Origin: Elusimicrobiota bacterium
GTDB lineage: Bacteria; Elusimicrobiota; UBA5214; JBBAAG01
Assembly (NCBI GenBank): GCA_041658405.1
Contig: JBBAAG010000063.1
Coordinates: 1 to 18,734, forward strand
Direction of reading: 5' to 3'
Length of the DNA stretch: 18,734 bases
Shown one piece after another: positions 1 through 7,450 of this stretch. Both the position numbers and the translations under genes were made by a program. The number at the start of each line of letters is the position of its first letter. Position 1 is the stretch's first letter. Below the pieces are notes generated by a model. The model had not been told where the DNA came from. It searched no databases and was given only the letters and a program-made list of their open reading frames with translations.

Positions 1-189
1 CAAGGATGATGAATCCTGGGGTACTCCAACAACCGCTGACCCCATTGACATCGCACGGGCTGTCCCGCCTTCGCGGGTCAACGGCATACCCAGGCTTCCC
101 CCTGCCACCTGCGCAGTTTCAGCTATGCATGCTAGCCCGCTGAATAACGCTGCTGTCATTAATACCATACCGATCTTTTTAATCTTCAT
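1..189 (-). CDS. PorV/PorQ-family outer-membrane protein, N-terminal part (cut by left edge)
   Basis: An open frame of 63 codons runs from an ATG at 189 off the left edge without a stop. It begins with a signal peptide (Lys-rich start MKIKK, hydrophobic run, then CIA|ET as a likely cleavage site). It continues GGSLGMPLTREGGTARAMSM and then GSAVVGVPQDSSSL, the N-terminal signature of the PorV/PorQ (UPF0164) barrel family: conserved Ala-Arg, Met-Gly and a following Asp-rich turn. The same pattern is seen in the complete family member at 6486-7448 (ARSDGMASAFIAVADDVNSL). An in-frame ATG at 216 would add nine residues (MKINSEDKY). Both starts have good ribosome-binding sites; 189 gives the cleaner signal peptide. 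The gene starts 10-37 bases after the stop of the IPT-repeat protein, so it is probably co-transcribed with it. By family analogy it would shuttle or anchor T9SS cargo at the outer membrane; that role is inferred. Confidence 0.72.
   Translation of the reverse strand, partial: MKIKKIGMVLMTAALFSGLACIAETAQVAGGSLGMPLTREGGTARAMSMGSAVVGVPQDSSSL
62..79. repeat. Short GC-rich palindrome inside the PorV-like gene
   Basis: CCCGC at 64-68 and GCGGG at 73-77 are perfect inverted arms around a four-base loop. They extend outward to TG/CA across one T:T mismatch. The arm core (GTCCCGC/GCGGGAC) is the same as in the longer palindrome at 13357-13384. The palindrome lies within coding sequence (LTREGGTAR region) and keeps the frame. 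It could be a REP-like dispersed element or simple chance in a GC-rich stretch. Confidence 0.4.
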
Positions 190-196
190 GTATTTA

Positions 197-202
197 TCCT
201 CC
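197..202 (-). promoter_or_regulatory. Ribosome-binding site for ATG at 189
   Basis: GGAGGA on the minus strand, eight bases before the ATG at 187-189 when counted from GGAGG. It supports the start that gives a normal signal peptide. A second GGAGGA at 221-226 serves an in-frame upstream ATG at 214-216, so the gene has two plausible starts. Confidence 0.55.
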
Positions 203-226
203 GAATTTATTTTCATAATTTCCTCC

Positions 227-3200
227 TCAGTGTATAACCACGAATTTGCGTTTAGAATGTTTCTGCGTCGTCCCGCCGTCGTAGTTCATATTCAAAAGAT
301 AGAAATACACTCCCGGCGCCATTTTATCAACATCGATACTTGAGCTCTGTGCACCAGACGATTTTCTTTCTTCTAACGCATCTATAAGCTCACCGATCTC
401 GTTATATATACGGATATTCGCGAGGCCTGAGTCCGTCATGTAGTACGCAATAAATGCCGTACTGCCTGTCGCGGGTGAGGGGAAGATATACGGGTCAAAG
501 TAGGTGCCAATAACTGATGTAAGGAAGTACGTATATTTGTCTGCCTGCACGATTGGTGATGATCCTACCGGGTTGGTCATTACTATATCAACAACCCCTG
601 CTGTATGCGCTGGCGATACCGCCGTGAGCTGCGTATCCGAATCTACGACATAACTCGTGGCGTTCACCGTATCAAACTTTACACCGGCCACACCGATGAT
701 GTTATTAAACCCGGACCCTGTAATAACAACTGTTGTTCCGCCTGTAGCTGGGCCAAATATTGGGCTAATACCAGTGATTGCAGGTATACTAGCGTATATA
801 AAGCGATCTACCAGCACGATTGGAGACGTGCCTGCCATACTCTTTGTTACGACGTCAACGACTCCCGCTGCATGCGCTGGTGTAATCGCCGTAAGCTGCG
901 TATCAGAATTCACGACATAACTCACAGCGTTCACCGTACCGAACTTAACGCCGTCTACTCCGGTGATACCGGTAAAACCGGTCCCGGCGATAACAACCGT
1001 TGTTCCTCCGGTAATAATACCGATTTTGGGAGTTAGCCCTGTGATTGCCGGTATATCAGCATATGTATAGGCATCTGCTACTCCGGTTGGAGATGTTCCT
1101 ACCAAGTTCGTTATCACGATATCTACTGTTCCTGCCGCGTGCGCTGGAACTATTGCTGAAATTTGTGTATCTGAATCCACTATATAACTTACTGCATTCA
1201 CTCCGCCAAACGTGACGCTAGTTGCTCCAGTTATTCCAGTGAAGCCGGAACCTGTAATGGCAACAGTGATGACCCCCGCAAGCGGGCCAAAGTTTGGATT
1301 AACACTAGTAATCGCAGGGATAATAGCATACGTATAGCGATCTGCCAGCACGGTTGGAGATGTGCCTGACGGGTTCGTCACCACGATGTTTACTGTTCCC
1401 ACAACATGCACCGGCGTTATTGCCGTAATTTGCGTATTCGAATCCACTACATAACTCGTAGCATTCACTGTGCCGAACATGACGCCAGATGAAACGGTGA
1501 TACCGGTAAACCCGGTGCCAGTAATGACAACCGTTGTTCCCCCGGTAGCAAGGCCAATATTTGGAGTGATGCCACTGATCGCAGGTACATTGGCATACGT
1601 ATAGCGATCTGCCAGTACGGCCAGAGATGTACCCACCGGGCTTGTCGCTATGATATCCACAGTCCCTGCCGCCTGAGCCGGCGCTATCGCCACGATTTGT
1701 GTATCCGCATTTACAGTATAACTCGCAGCGTTCACTGCGCCGAACTTAACGCTTGCCGCACCAGTAGTGCCGGTAAACCCGGTACCGGTAATGACAACCG
1801 TGATGACCCCGGAAAGCGGGCCAAAATTTGGACTAACGTTAGTGATCGTCGGTATATTAGCATACCTGTAATTGACTCCCAGCACGATCGGAGATGTACC
1901 CGCTATGCTCGTCGCCACAACGTCCACTACTTCCGCCGCATGTGCCGGTGCGACCGCCGTAATCTGCGTATCCGAATCTACGACATAACTCGTGGCGTTC
2001 ACTGTGTCGAACTTAACGCTTGTCACTCCGGTGATGCCGGTAAACCCGGTACCGGTAATAACAACCGTTGTTCCTCCTGTAGAAATGCCTATATTTGGAC
2101 TGATGCTGGTAATCGCAGGTACATTAGCATACGTATACCGGCCTGCCAGCACGATCGGAGATGGGCCGCCGAGCGGGTTCGTCGCTACGATGTCAACAAC
2201 ACCCACTGCATGCGCCGGCGGGATCGCCGTGATCTGCGTAGAAGAATTTACTGTATAACTCGCTGCGTTCACCCCGCCAAACATGACGCCGGATGATACG
2301 GTGATACCGGTAAAATTGGCACCGGTAATAACAACCGTGATGACCCCGGAAAGCGGGCCAAAATTTGGGCTAACGCTGGTGATCATAGGGGCATTAGAGT
2401 TAGCATACGAGTAGCGATCTGCCAACACGATCGGAGATGCGCCCACCGGGCTCGTTGCCACGATGTCCACTGTCCCCGCCGCCTGCGCTGGCGCTATCGC
2501 CGTGATTTGCGTAGAATAATTTACTATATAACTTGCAGCGTTCACTGCGCCGAATTTTACTCCTGTCACTCCAGTGATACCGATGAACCCGGTACCCGTG
2601 ATAACAACTGTTGTACCTCCTGCAAGAGGGCCAATATTTGGATTAACGCTTGTGATCGCAGGTAAAGCAAAATACGTATAGGTATCTACCGCCACAACCA
2701 AAGATGCACCCGCTGTGCTTACCACCACGATATCGACGACTCCAACCGCATGTGCCGGCGTGATTGCCGTGATCCGCGTTGAAGAGTTTACGACATAACT
2801 CGCAGCGTTCACCCCGTTGAACCTTACGCCGGATGAAACAAAGATACCATTAAAGTTGGTACCAGTAATAACAACCGTGGTTCCCCCAGTAAGAGCGCCA
2901 AAATTTGGATTGGCATTAGTGACTGTAGGTAGAGGATAATATGTATAACGATCTGCCAGTACAATAGGAGTTGCACTCGCAGTACTCGTTACCACGATAT
3001 CGACGACCCCTATCGCATGTGCCGGCGCGATTGCCGTTATTTGCGTAGAAGAATTTACGGTATAAGTCGAAGCGTTCACCCCGCTGAACATGACGCCGGA
3101 TGAAGAGAAGATACCGAAGAACCCTGTACCGGTGATAACAACCGTGGTTCCTCCGGTGAGGGGGCCAAAGTTTGGATTAACACTAGTTATTGCAGGTATG

Positions 3201-3262
3201 TTGATATAAGTGTAGGTATCTACTGCCACAACCAAAGATGCACCCGCTGTGCTGGTCACCAC
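227..3262 (-). CDS. IPT/TIG-repeat surface protein with T9SS-like C-terminal domain (3' part of a frameshifted gene)
   Basis: This frame encodes ten complete IPT/TIG immunoglobulin-like repeats of about 88 residues. Each opens with PAITSVNPNFGP-like sequence, then GGTTVVITGTGF, then a VNAASYxVxSxTQITA strand and a DRYTYA end. They are followed by a C-terminal domain of about 100 residues. That domain has the form of a T9SS type A sorting domain: FPSPATGSTAF, then IRIYNEIGELI, APGVYFYLL and a basic end KRKFVVIH. The only initiation codon near the top is a GTG at 3262, which lies in the middle of an IPT repeat with no signal peptide or good Shine-Dalgarno sequence. The frame is open above it and lines up exactly with the end of the SBBP gene at 3271-5700. 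The two are therefore almost certainly one gene of about 1,820-1,850 codons broken by a one-base deletion near 3322. The intact product would be an exported, surface-anchored adhesin-like protein; function beyond that is not visible. Confidence 0.85.
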   Translation of the reverse strand: MVTSTAGASLVVAVDTYTYINIPAITSVNPNFGPLTGGTTVVITGTGFFGIFSSSGVMFSGVNASTYTVNSSTQITAIAPAHAIGVVDIVVTSTASATPIVLADRYTYYPLPTVTNANPNFGALTGGTTVVITGTNFNGIFVSSGVRFNGVNAASYVVNSSTRITAITPAHAVGVVDIVVVSTAGASLVVAVDTYTYFALPAITSVNPNIGPLAGGTTVVITGTGFIGITGVTGVKFGAVNAASYIVNYSTQITAIAPAQAAGTVDIVATSPVGASPIVLADRYSYANSNAPMITSVSPNFGPLSGVITVVITGANFTGITVSSGVMFGGVNAASYTVNSSTQITAIPPAHAVGVVDIVATNPLGGPSPIVLAGRYTYANVPAITSISPNIGISTGGTTVVITGTGFTGITGVTSVKFDTVNATSYVVDSDTQITAVAPAHAAEVVDVVATSIAGTSPIVLGVNYRYANIPTITNVSPNFGPLSGVITVVITGTGFTGTTGAASVKFGAVNAASYTVNADTQIVAIAPAQAAGTVDIIATSPVGTSLAVLADRYTYANVPAISGITPNIGLATGGTTVVITGTGFTGITVSSGVMFGTVNATSYVVDSNTQITAITPVHVVGTVNIVVTNPSGTSPTVLADRYTYAIIPAITSVNPNFGPLAGVITVAITGSGFTGITGATSVTFGGVNAVSYIVDSDTQISAIVPAHAAGTVDIVITNLVGTSPTGVADAYTYADIPAITGLTPKIGIITGGTTVVIAGTGFTGITGVDGVKFGTVNAVSYVVNSDTQLTAITPAHAAGVVDVVTKSMAGTSPIVLVDRFIYASIPAITGISPIFGPATGGTTVVITGSGFNNIIGVAGVKFDTVNATSYVVDSDTQLTAVSPAHTAGVVDIVMTNPVGSSPIVQADKYTYFLTSVIGTYFDPYIFPSPATGSTAFIAYYMTDSGLANIRIYNEIGELIDALEERKSSGAQSSSIDVDKMAPGVYFYLLNMNYDGGTTQKHSKRKFVVIH

Positions 3263-3465
3263 GATATCTACTACTCCTTCAATATGTACTGGTGATATTG
3301 CAACGATCTCCGTTGAAGCATTACAGTAAAAGTCGAAGCGTAAACTCCGCCGAACTTAACACCTGACGAAATGAGGATCCCGGTAAAATTGGTACCGGTA
3401 ATAACAACCGTAGTTCCTCCAGTGAGAGGACCGGTTTTTGGATTAACGTTGGTAACCACCGGCTT
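520..3465 (-). repeat. Tandem array of 11 IPT/TIG-coding repeats, ~264-267 bp unit
   Basis: Eleven consecutive repeat units are visible both as protein and as DNA. The plus-strand landmarks 'gggccaaa(a/g)tttgg' and 'acaaccgt(t/g)' recur about every 264-267 bases. Ten units are intact in one frame, and the unit at about 3200-3465 is split by the frameshift. Units alternate between two sub-types in the middle of the array: GVITVVITG in repeats 4, 6 and 8, TGGTTVVI(T/A)G in 5, 7 and 9. This suggests expansion by two-unit duplication. Confidence 0.88.
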
Positions 3466-5700
3466 AATTATAGGTGACACCGCGGAAATTTTCATTACGA
3501 AACCATCATATGATCCCTTATTTTCCGGATAAAGCGATAAGGTCGTAGGGAAACTATGTGTAGAAGTGGGGAAATCAGTGGAATTGGTCCATCCCGCCAC
3601 ATAAATATTATGACTGGCATCCAAGCCAATCCCCATCCCTTTCTGCTCTGTCACGCCTCCCATATATGTGTTAAACAAACGGGTAGCCCCAGTCGGGCCT
3701 ATTACAGTCACAAACACTTTTGCCGTCGCACCTAACACGCTGTCGAAAGGTGTTTGAATAGATGCAGGACGTATTAATGTATCATCGACTACGAAATCCA
3801 ACGAAGTTGTTCTCCCGGTCACATAAGCGTTGCCTACTGTATCAACCGTGATGGCAGTAGCTCTATCGTCAGTATCACCACCTAAATAAGTGAAATACTT
3901 CGCATCGCCAGCGCCTGTAAGATCCATTTTCATCTTAAATATATACGCATCCGGCGCGGTATCTATAGTTGTTTGACCAATCCTGTCAGTACCTGGACTT
4001 GTTTTAGGCATATCAGCTGACATCGTCCATCCTGTTACATAAACATTGTCATTACTATCCAACGCGATACCAGTAGCATCGGTCGGTGGCGTTGATCCGC
4101 CTAAGTATGTTTTATAAACAAAATCTGCGCCCGTTGGATCCAATTTTGCTATGAACCCATCAGGGTTACTGTTTTGGGTTTGCTTAAAAACACCGGCATA
4201 CTTCACGCCTGGTGCAACAAAGGTATCTCCGCATTGGCCGCAAACATATGCATTACCCAGACTATCAATGGCAATTGCGTTTGCCTGATCTATTCCCGTA
4301 CCACCTAAATATGTAGAATACTTAAGAATACCGGCTGCATCGAATTTCGACACAAATGCATCGCCCGCTCCACCGGCTGTAGACTGTGCACAACCTAGCG
4401 TATATGTAAATACTGCACCTCCGTTGAACGTATAAGGAAAACTATCGGCAGCCATAGAAAGAGTGCCGCCCGTTACATATGCGTTACCTGCCGCATCCAC
4501 GGCGATCCCATTACCACTATCATCCTGGGGGCCGCCGAACGCGTGCGCGTAAACAAGAGACTTACCGTCATTACCAAAGGCTGCTATAAAAGCGTCTGTG
4601 TCTGTTCCAACTCCAATATCAGTACCAAGCGCCGTTGAAGCCGGTAGTGTTCCTGAGGCAATTGATCCTGTGATATAAACTTTTGGACCGTTACCACTAG
4701 CATTCGTCCCGTCCACGCCTATACCAAGCCCTTTTTCACTACCTGTACCGCCATAATAGGTGGCCCACACGATAGCTCCGAGCGAATTGATTTTTATAAC
4801 AAATGCATCAAAGGCGCCGGTGCCATTACTAGATTGATACATCCCAGCTAAGCTGGTACCTGGAAACTTATCTACGACATCAACTGTTTGTCCTGTCATA
4901 TAAACATTACCTGCGGCGTCTACCACTAGGGCATTAACCCGGTCTTCAACACTTACTCCCAAATAGGTTGAATATGTTAATGTAGGATCTATTACCAGTT
5001 CTTTACTTTTATCATAAGACCCTACCTTAAAACGCACCTGTTTATTACTGGCCAACACAAATCGGCCATCCACTATTGTTTTTTCGTTCCCTGTTTTCTG
5101 GTAAAGTATCGGAGCATTAAAAGTCAACTTGCCTTCTGTTAAACTCAGGATGAGATTGCCCTGTTTATCCAGTTCGAGCCTTTTGGCTCCCTCAAAATTC
5201 ATGCGGATAAGCCCAGGGTTTGCCTTTGGCGCGACGACAAAATCGTATTCCAGCTGTCCCTGATTTCCATAATAGACCACATCGATTCCCGGATAGGCCT
5301 GCTTATATGCCACTTTGGAATACTGTTCTACGTCGGTATGCCATTTCTGCTGGTCACTACCAGTCAAATAATTACTTTTCCCTGGCAAAAGGCCTATACC
5401 TTTTACCACAGACTTGGTATTAGCGCCCTTGAGTTTCATACGAACCACATCAACTTTTTTGGTTCCAGAAGTTGATGTTGGCTGTATGGACAACACAGTT
5501 TCTGAATTAGTCAGGAACAGTGTGTATCCTTTACCCCGGGCGATAAACTTTACTTCCTCTGCGGTTTGACCGCGGTTAGTTTCAAAACTCAACGGGAGGT
5601 TGGCATAATCCGACTTCGCTGCCGCAAAACTTATACCTGCGGATGTTAACATCATACTTACTACGAGAACTATACATCTGAACCATGAAATAGATTTCAT
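3271..5700 (-). CDS. SBBP beta-propeller protein with DUF7948 domain (5' part of a frameshifted gene)
   Basis: The signal peptide MKSISWFRCIVLVV...ISFA is followed by a DUF7948-type domain (YANLPLSFETNRGQTAEEVK to about residue 260; also GIDVVYYG and VIDPTLTYSTYLG). Seven SBBP repeats come next, recognisable from STYLGG-type strands followed by GNAYVTG: STYLGVSVED, ATYYGGTGSE, AHAFGGPQDD, STYLGGTGID, KTYLGGSTPP, FTYLGGDTDD and NTYMGGVTEQ. Seven units fit one seven-bladed propeller. The first IPT/TIG domain begins at KPVVTNVNPK and is cut by the frameshift near 3322; the last 16 residues are out-of-frame. I chose ATG 5700 because AAGGAG precedes it and the signal peptide then starts the protein. 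An ATG at 5766 is in frame but would add 22 charged residues and has no Shine-Dalgarno sequence. A paralogue lies at 10510-13425, near-identical in the DUF7948 region. Probable role: secreted surface or matrix protein; binding partner unknown. Confidence 0.87.
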   Translation of the reverse strand: MKSISWFRCIVLVVSMMLTSAGISFAAAKSDYANLPLSFETNRGQTAEEVKFIARGKGYTLFLTNSETVLSIQPTSTSGTKKVDVVRMKLKGANTKSVVKGIGLLPGKSNYLTGSDQQKWHTDVEQYSKVAYKQAYPGIDVVYYGNQGQLEYDFVVAPKANPGLIRMNFEGAKRLELDKQGNLILSLTEGKLTFNAPILYQKTGNEKTIVDGRFVLASNKQVRFKVGSYDKSKELVIDPTLTYSTYLGVSVEDRVNALVVDAAGNVYMTGQTVDVVDKFPGTSLAGMYQSSNGTGAFDAFVIKINSLGAIVWATYYGGTGSEKGLGIGVDGTNASGNGPKVYITGSIASGTLPASTALGTDIGVGTDTDAFIAAFGNDGKSLVYAHAFGGPQDDSGNGIAVDAAGNAYVTGGTLSMAADSFPYTFNGGAVFTYTLGCAQSTAGGAGDAFVSKFDAAGILKYSTYLGGTGIDQANAIAIDSLGNAYVCGQCGDTFVAPGVKYAGVFKQTQNSNPDGFIAKLDPTGADFVYKTYLGGSTPPTDATGIALDSNDNVYVTGWTMSADMPKTSPGTDRIGQTTIDTAPDAYIFKMKMDLTGAGDAKYFTYLGGDTDDRATAITVDTVGNAYVTGRTTSLDFVVDDTLIRPASIQTPFDSVLGATAKVFVTVIGPTGATRLFNTYMGGVTEQKGMGIGLDASHNIYVAGWTNSTDFPTSTHSFPTTLSLYPENKGSYDGFVMKISAVSPIIKPVVTNVNPKTGPLTGGTTVVITGTNFTGILISSGVKFGGVYASTFTVMLQRRSLQYHQYILKE
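3318..3326 (-). other. Probable one-base frameshift joining the SBBP and IPT parts
   Basis: On the coding strand the SBBP frame reads TFTV and then an out-of-family tail MLQRRSLQYHQYILKE and stop. Adding one A to GTAATGCTTCA (to give GTAAATGCTTCA) restores V-N-A-S-T-E-I-V-A-I-S-P, a normal IPT strand, and runs straight into the downstream frame. The deletion is in a short T-run on the plus strand (cattaca where cattttaca- or catttaca-like sequence is expected). It may be a real mutation, a phase-variation site or a sequencing/assembly error. Confidence 0.82.
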
Positions 5701-5709
5701 ATCTATTAT

Positions 5710-5715
5710 CTCCTT
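5710..5715 (-). promoter_or_regulatory. Ribosome-binding site deciding the SBBP start at 5700
   Basis: AAGGAG on the minus strand, nine bases before ATG 5700. The upstream in-frame ATG codons (5766, 5751 and 5724) lack a comparable site, and only the 5700 start puts the signal peptide at the N-terminus. Confidence 0.55.
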
Positions 5716-5774
5716 TTCAATCATTAATGTTTTCACATTTTTCCCTTTCATATTTTCCTTTTTCATATTTTCAA

Positions 5775-6347
5775 TTAAAATAATAAGTTTAACGCGAGTG
5801 TAATCATATACCCGCTGTCTTCATATTCTTTATCAATTGCAGCTGCGTCTTTTGAACTGAATTTCTCAACCCATAGACTACGGAAACTGCTGTCTAATGA
5901 CAGTGTATCAGTTAATAAAACCTCTAACCCAGCACCAATATGCACGCCAAACCTGTTAGTGGTATAGCTCAGATTAAACGGGCCTTCTACCTGGGTATAA
6001 TACAATCCCGCACCAGCCAGTAAGTACGGGCTTATTGATGTACCCGTATTAATGTAGGTCATGACTGATGCTTGTATAGGGACAACATTAACTTTGGTAA
6101 ACAGCGCAAAATCATTACTCCGGTAATCAATTGAACCTTCCAGCTTTAGAATCTGGGTCAATGATAACCGAACTTGCGCACCGCCATATAACGCACCGGA
6201 ATCCGCATCTTTGGGCTGCGTAAAAGTTATACGCGGGCCAATAGATAATATCTTGTCGGGAGTACCGGGGCTCTTCCCGAACGAAACTTCATTCAAACCA
6301 AATAGTATTGCCAACATCACAATACTTTTAAGCAAAACCTTTACCAT
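5775..6347 (-). CDS. Small outer-membrane beta-barrel protein
   Basis: A protein of about 190 residues with a signal peptide (MVKVLLKSIVMLAILFGLNE, cleavage near SFG|KS). Alternating hydrophobic and polar strands follow: ILSIGPRITFTQ, YGGAQVRLSLTQILKLEGSI, ISPYLLAGAGLYYT, RFGVHIGAGLEVLLT, LSLDSSFRSLWVEKF and finally YMITLALNLLF. The terminal phenylalanine and the pattern of about eight strands are typical of OmpW/OmpX-like 'outer membrane beta-barrel' domains; GAGLEV...DTLSLD is a common turn in that group. Start: ATG 6347 has AAGGAG six bases upstream. ATG 6365 is in frame but has no ribosome-binding site and would add MKKEKS. It lies 74 bases upstream of the SBBP gene start and follows an intergenic element (6415-6487) that could carry its promoter. 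The exact transport or structural role cannot be read from sequence. Confidence 0.78.
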   Translation of the reverse strand: MVKVLLKSIVMLAILFGLNEVSFGKSPGTPDKILSIGPRITFTQPKDADSGALYGGAQVRLSLTQILKLEGSIDYRSNDFALFTKVNVVPIQASVMTYINTGTSISPYLLAGAGLYYTQVEGPFNLSYTTNRFGVHIGAGLEVLLTDTLSLDSSFRSLWVEKFSSKDAAAIDKEYEDSGYMITLALNLLF

Positions 6348-6353
6348 ACTCTT

Positions 6354-6359
6354 CTCCTT
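6354..6359 (-). promoter_or_regulatory. Ribosome-binding site deciding the barrel start at 6347
   Basis: AAGGAG on the minus strand, six bases before ATG 6347. It favours this start over the in-frame ATG at 6365. Confidence 0.5.
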
Positions 6360-6414
6360 TTTCATATATTTTTTAGTTTACTTTCTCCTCTTTCTTCGTC
6401 ACCATTCTTTTTCA

Positions 6415-6487
6415 TCTTGGATACAATAATACCTTGATTCAAGCAATATGAGAATTGGCTGGTTCTCCTTTTTACTGACTTTTATCT
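6415..6487 (-). repeat. Copy A of a two-block intergenic element (possible promoter/operator)
   Basis: A 73-base stretch that aligns without gaps to 15336-15408. About 55 of 73 positions match, concentrated in two blocks. On the minus strand, block I (6453-6487) contains AGATAAAAGTCAG and CCAGCCAATT. Block II (6415-6430) is ATTATTGTATCCAAGA and is identical in both copies. The 22 bases between the blocks differ but have the same length. Block I holds AAAAG twice with an 11-base period. It sits 68-140 bases upstream of the small barrel gene and overlaps the last codon of the PorV-family gene. Conserved blocks with a fixed variable spacer look like protein-binding and promoter DNA; function is inferred. 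Confidence 0.6.
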
Positions 6488-7448
6488 ACCTACTCCTGGG
6501 AAAACCTGTGAACACCAATGTAAGCTTATGCGCGTTCCCTAACGGGCCAAACGGTAAATATGCGTAGTCAAGTCGGTAATGTCCGTATCTCACCCCGATC
6601 CCGGTGGTGAACCAGTTAGTATCATAGTTATATCTCAACCCCGTACGGAAAAATAGTATATTTTTATACGCATACTCCACTCCGGCGAGAAATCTGGTAT
6701 TATTATCTACCGGCTGACTGATATCTATAGCACAGATCAACTTGTGTATCGGATTAAAGATAACTGTTTGTGCAAGCCCTAACCTGATATTAAGCGGTAA
6801 ATTATCAGAATAATTTTCATATTTCAGTCCCGGCCCAATATTTTGTACTGCAAACCCTATATTAAGAAATTTCAGCGGTGTATAAAGCACGCCAATATCA
6901 ATCGCTGCAGTTGCAATAGTGCTGGAGTCAATACTTCGCGTAATAATTTTTGCGTTTATCCCATACGCCAACCCGTACAACCATTTTGTATCATTGTCAC
7001 GGTACAAACTCTGTGCATAACCCAATAACACATTAAAATCCCACGCATTAAACGTACCATCCTGAACGGGTATACCTGCAGCATCTATCAGCGAAGTTTT
7101 TGCCATCTCGCCATACGAAAAGTATCCCAACCCTATACCCAGGCAATTATTTTTAGCTAGCGGCATACCATAATCCAATAGTCCAAAACTTGAATTTTCA
7201 AACCACGCACTGTACGTTGTCTGAATTTCTTTACGTTTAACACCTGTTAATCCTGCAGGGTTGAAATATAAGGAATTAACATCATCTGCTACGGCAATAA
7301 ATGCAGATGCCATTCCATCGGAACGCGCTGAAGACAATATTTTTAAAAAGTTCGCACTTGTAGTCCCCGCGTTGTCGTTGATTGCGCTATTAAGATTTAC
7401 AGCGCTTGACACCAGTATTAATAAAAAAATAACAAAATGTTTATACAT
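6486..7448 (-). CDS. PorV/PorQ-family outer-membrane protein
   Basis: A 320-residue protein with a signal peptide (MYKHFVIFLLILVSSAVNLN) and the family's N-terminal signature: ANFLKILSSARSDGMASAFI, then VADDVNSLYFNPAGL. Barrel strands follow, including LGIGLGYFSYGEM, NVLLGYAQSL, AAIDIGVLYTP and LNIGFAVQNIGPG. The closing hairpin is WFTTGIGVRYG / YRLDYAYLPFGPLGNAHKLT and LVFTGF. Length and order match PorV/PorQ (UPF0164, FadL-like fold) proteins. In the T9SS, PorV receives cargo bearing C-terminal sorting domains at the outer membrane. Here the gene starts two bases after the stop of such a cargo candidate (7451-8929), with AGAGG as ribosome-binding site overlapping that stop, so translation is probably coupled. 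Whether this copy is a true PorV shuttle or a paralogue with another role is not decided by sequence alone. Confidence 0.86.
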   Translation of the reverse strand: MYKHFVIFLLILVSSAVNLNSAINDNAGTTSANFLKILSSARSDGMASAFIAVADDVNSLYFNPAGLTGVKRKEIQTTYSAWFENSSFGLLDYGMPLAKNNCLGIGLGYFSYGEMAKTSLIDAAGIPVQDGTFNAWDFNVLLGYAQSLYRDNDTKWLYGLAYGINAKIITRSIDSSTIATAAIDIGVLYTPLKFLNIGFAVQNIGPGLKYENYSDNLPLNIRLGLAQTVIFNPIHKLICAIDISQPVDNNTRFLAGVEYAYKNILFFRTGLRYNYDTNWFTTGIGVRYGHYRLDYAYLPFGPLGNAHKLTLVFTGFPRSR

Positions 7449-7450
7449 AT

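Noticed and set aside
605..2296. Long plus-strand open frames across the IPT array (605-1036, 657-920, 1697-2296, 1992-2258)
   Set aside because: They are antisense shadows of the repeat array: the same open pattern recurs each repeat, and they have no ribosome-binding site and no recognisable domain.
520..3465. Regularly spaced repeats as a possible CRISPR array
   Set aside because: The unit is about 264-267 bases, codes in one frame for IPT domains and has no short direct repeats with unique spacers.
6415..6487. Two-block element as a sigma-54 promoter or a cyclic-di-GMP riboswitch
   Set aside because: No GG-N10-GC pair on the coding strand in both copies, and the conserved GEMM core bases are not present.
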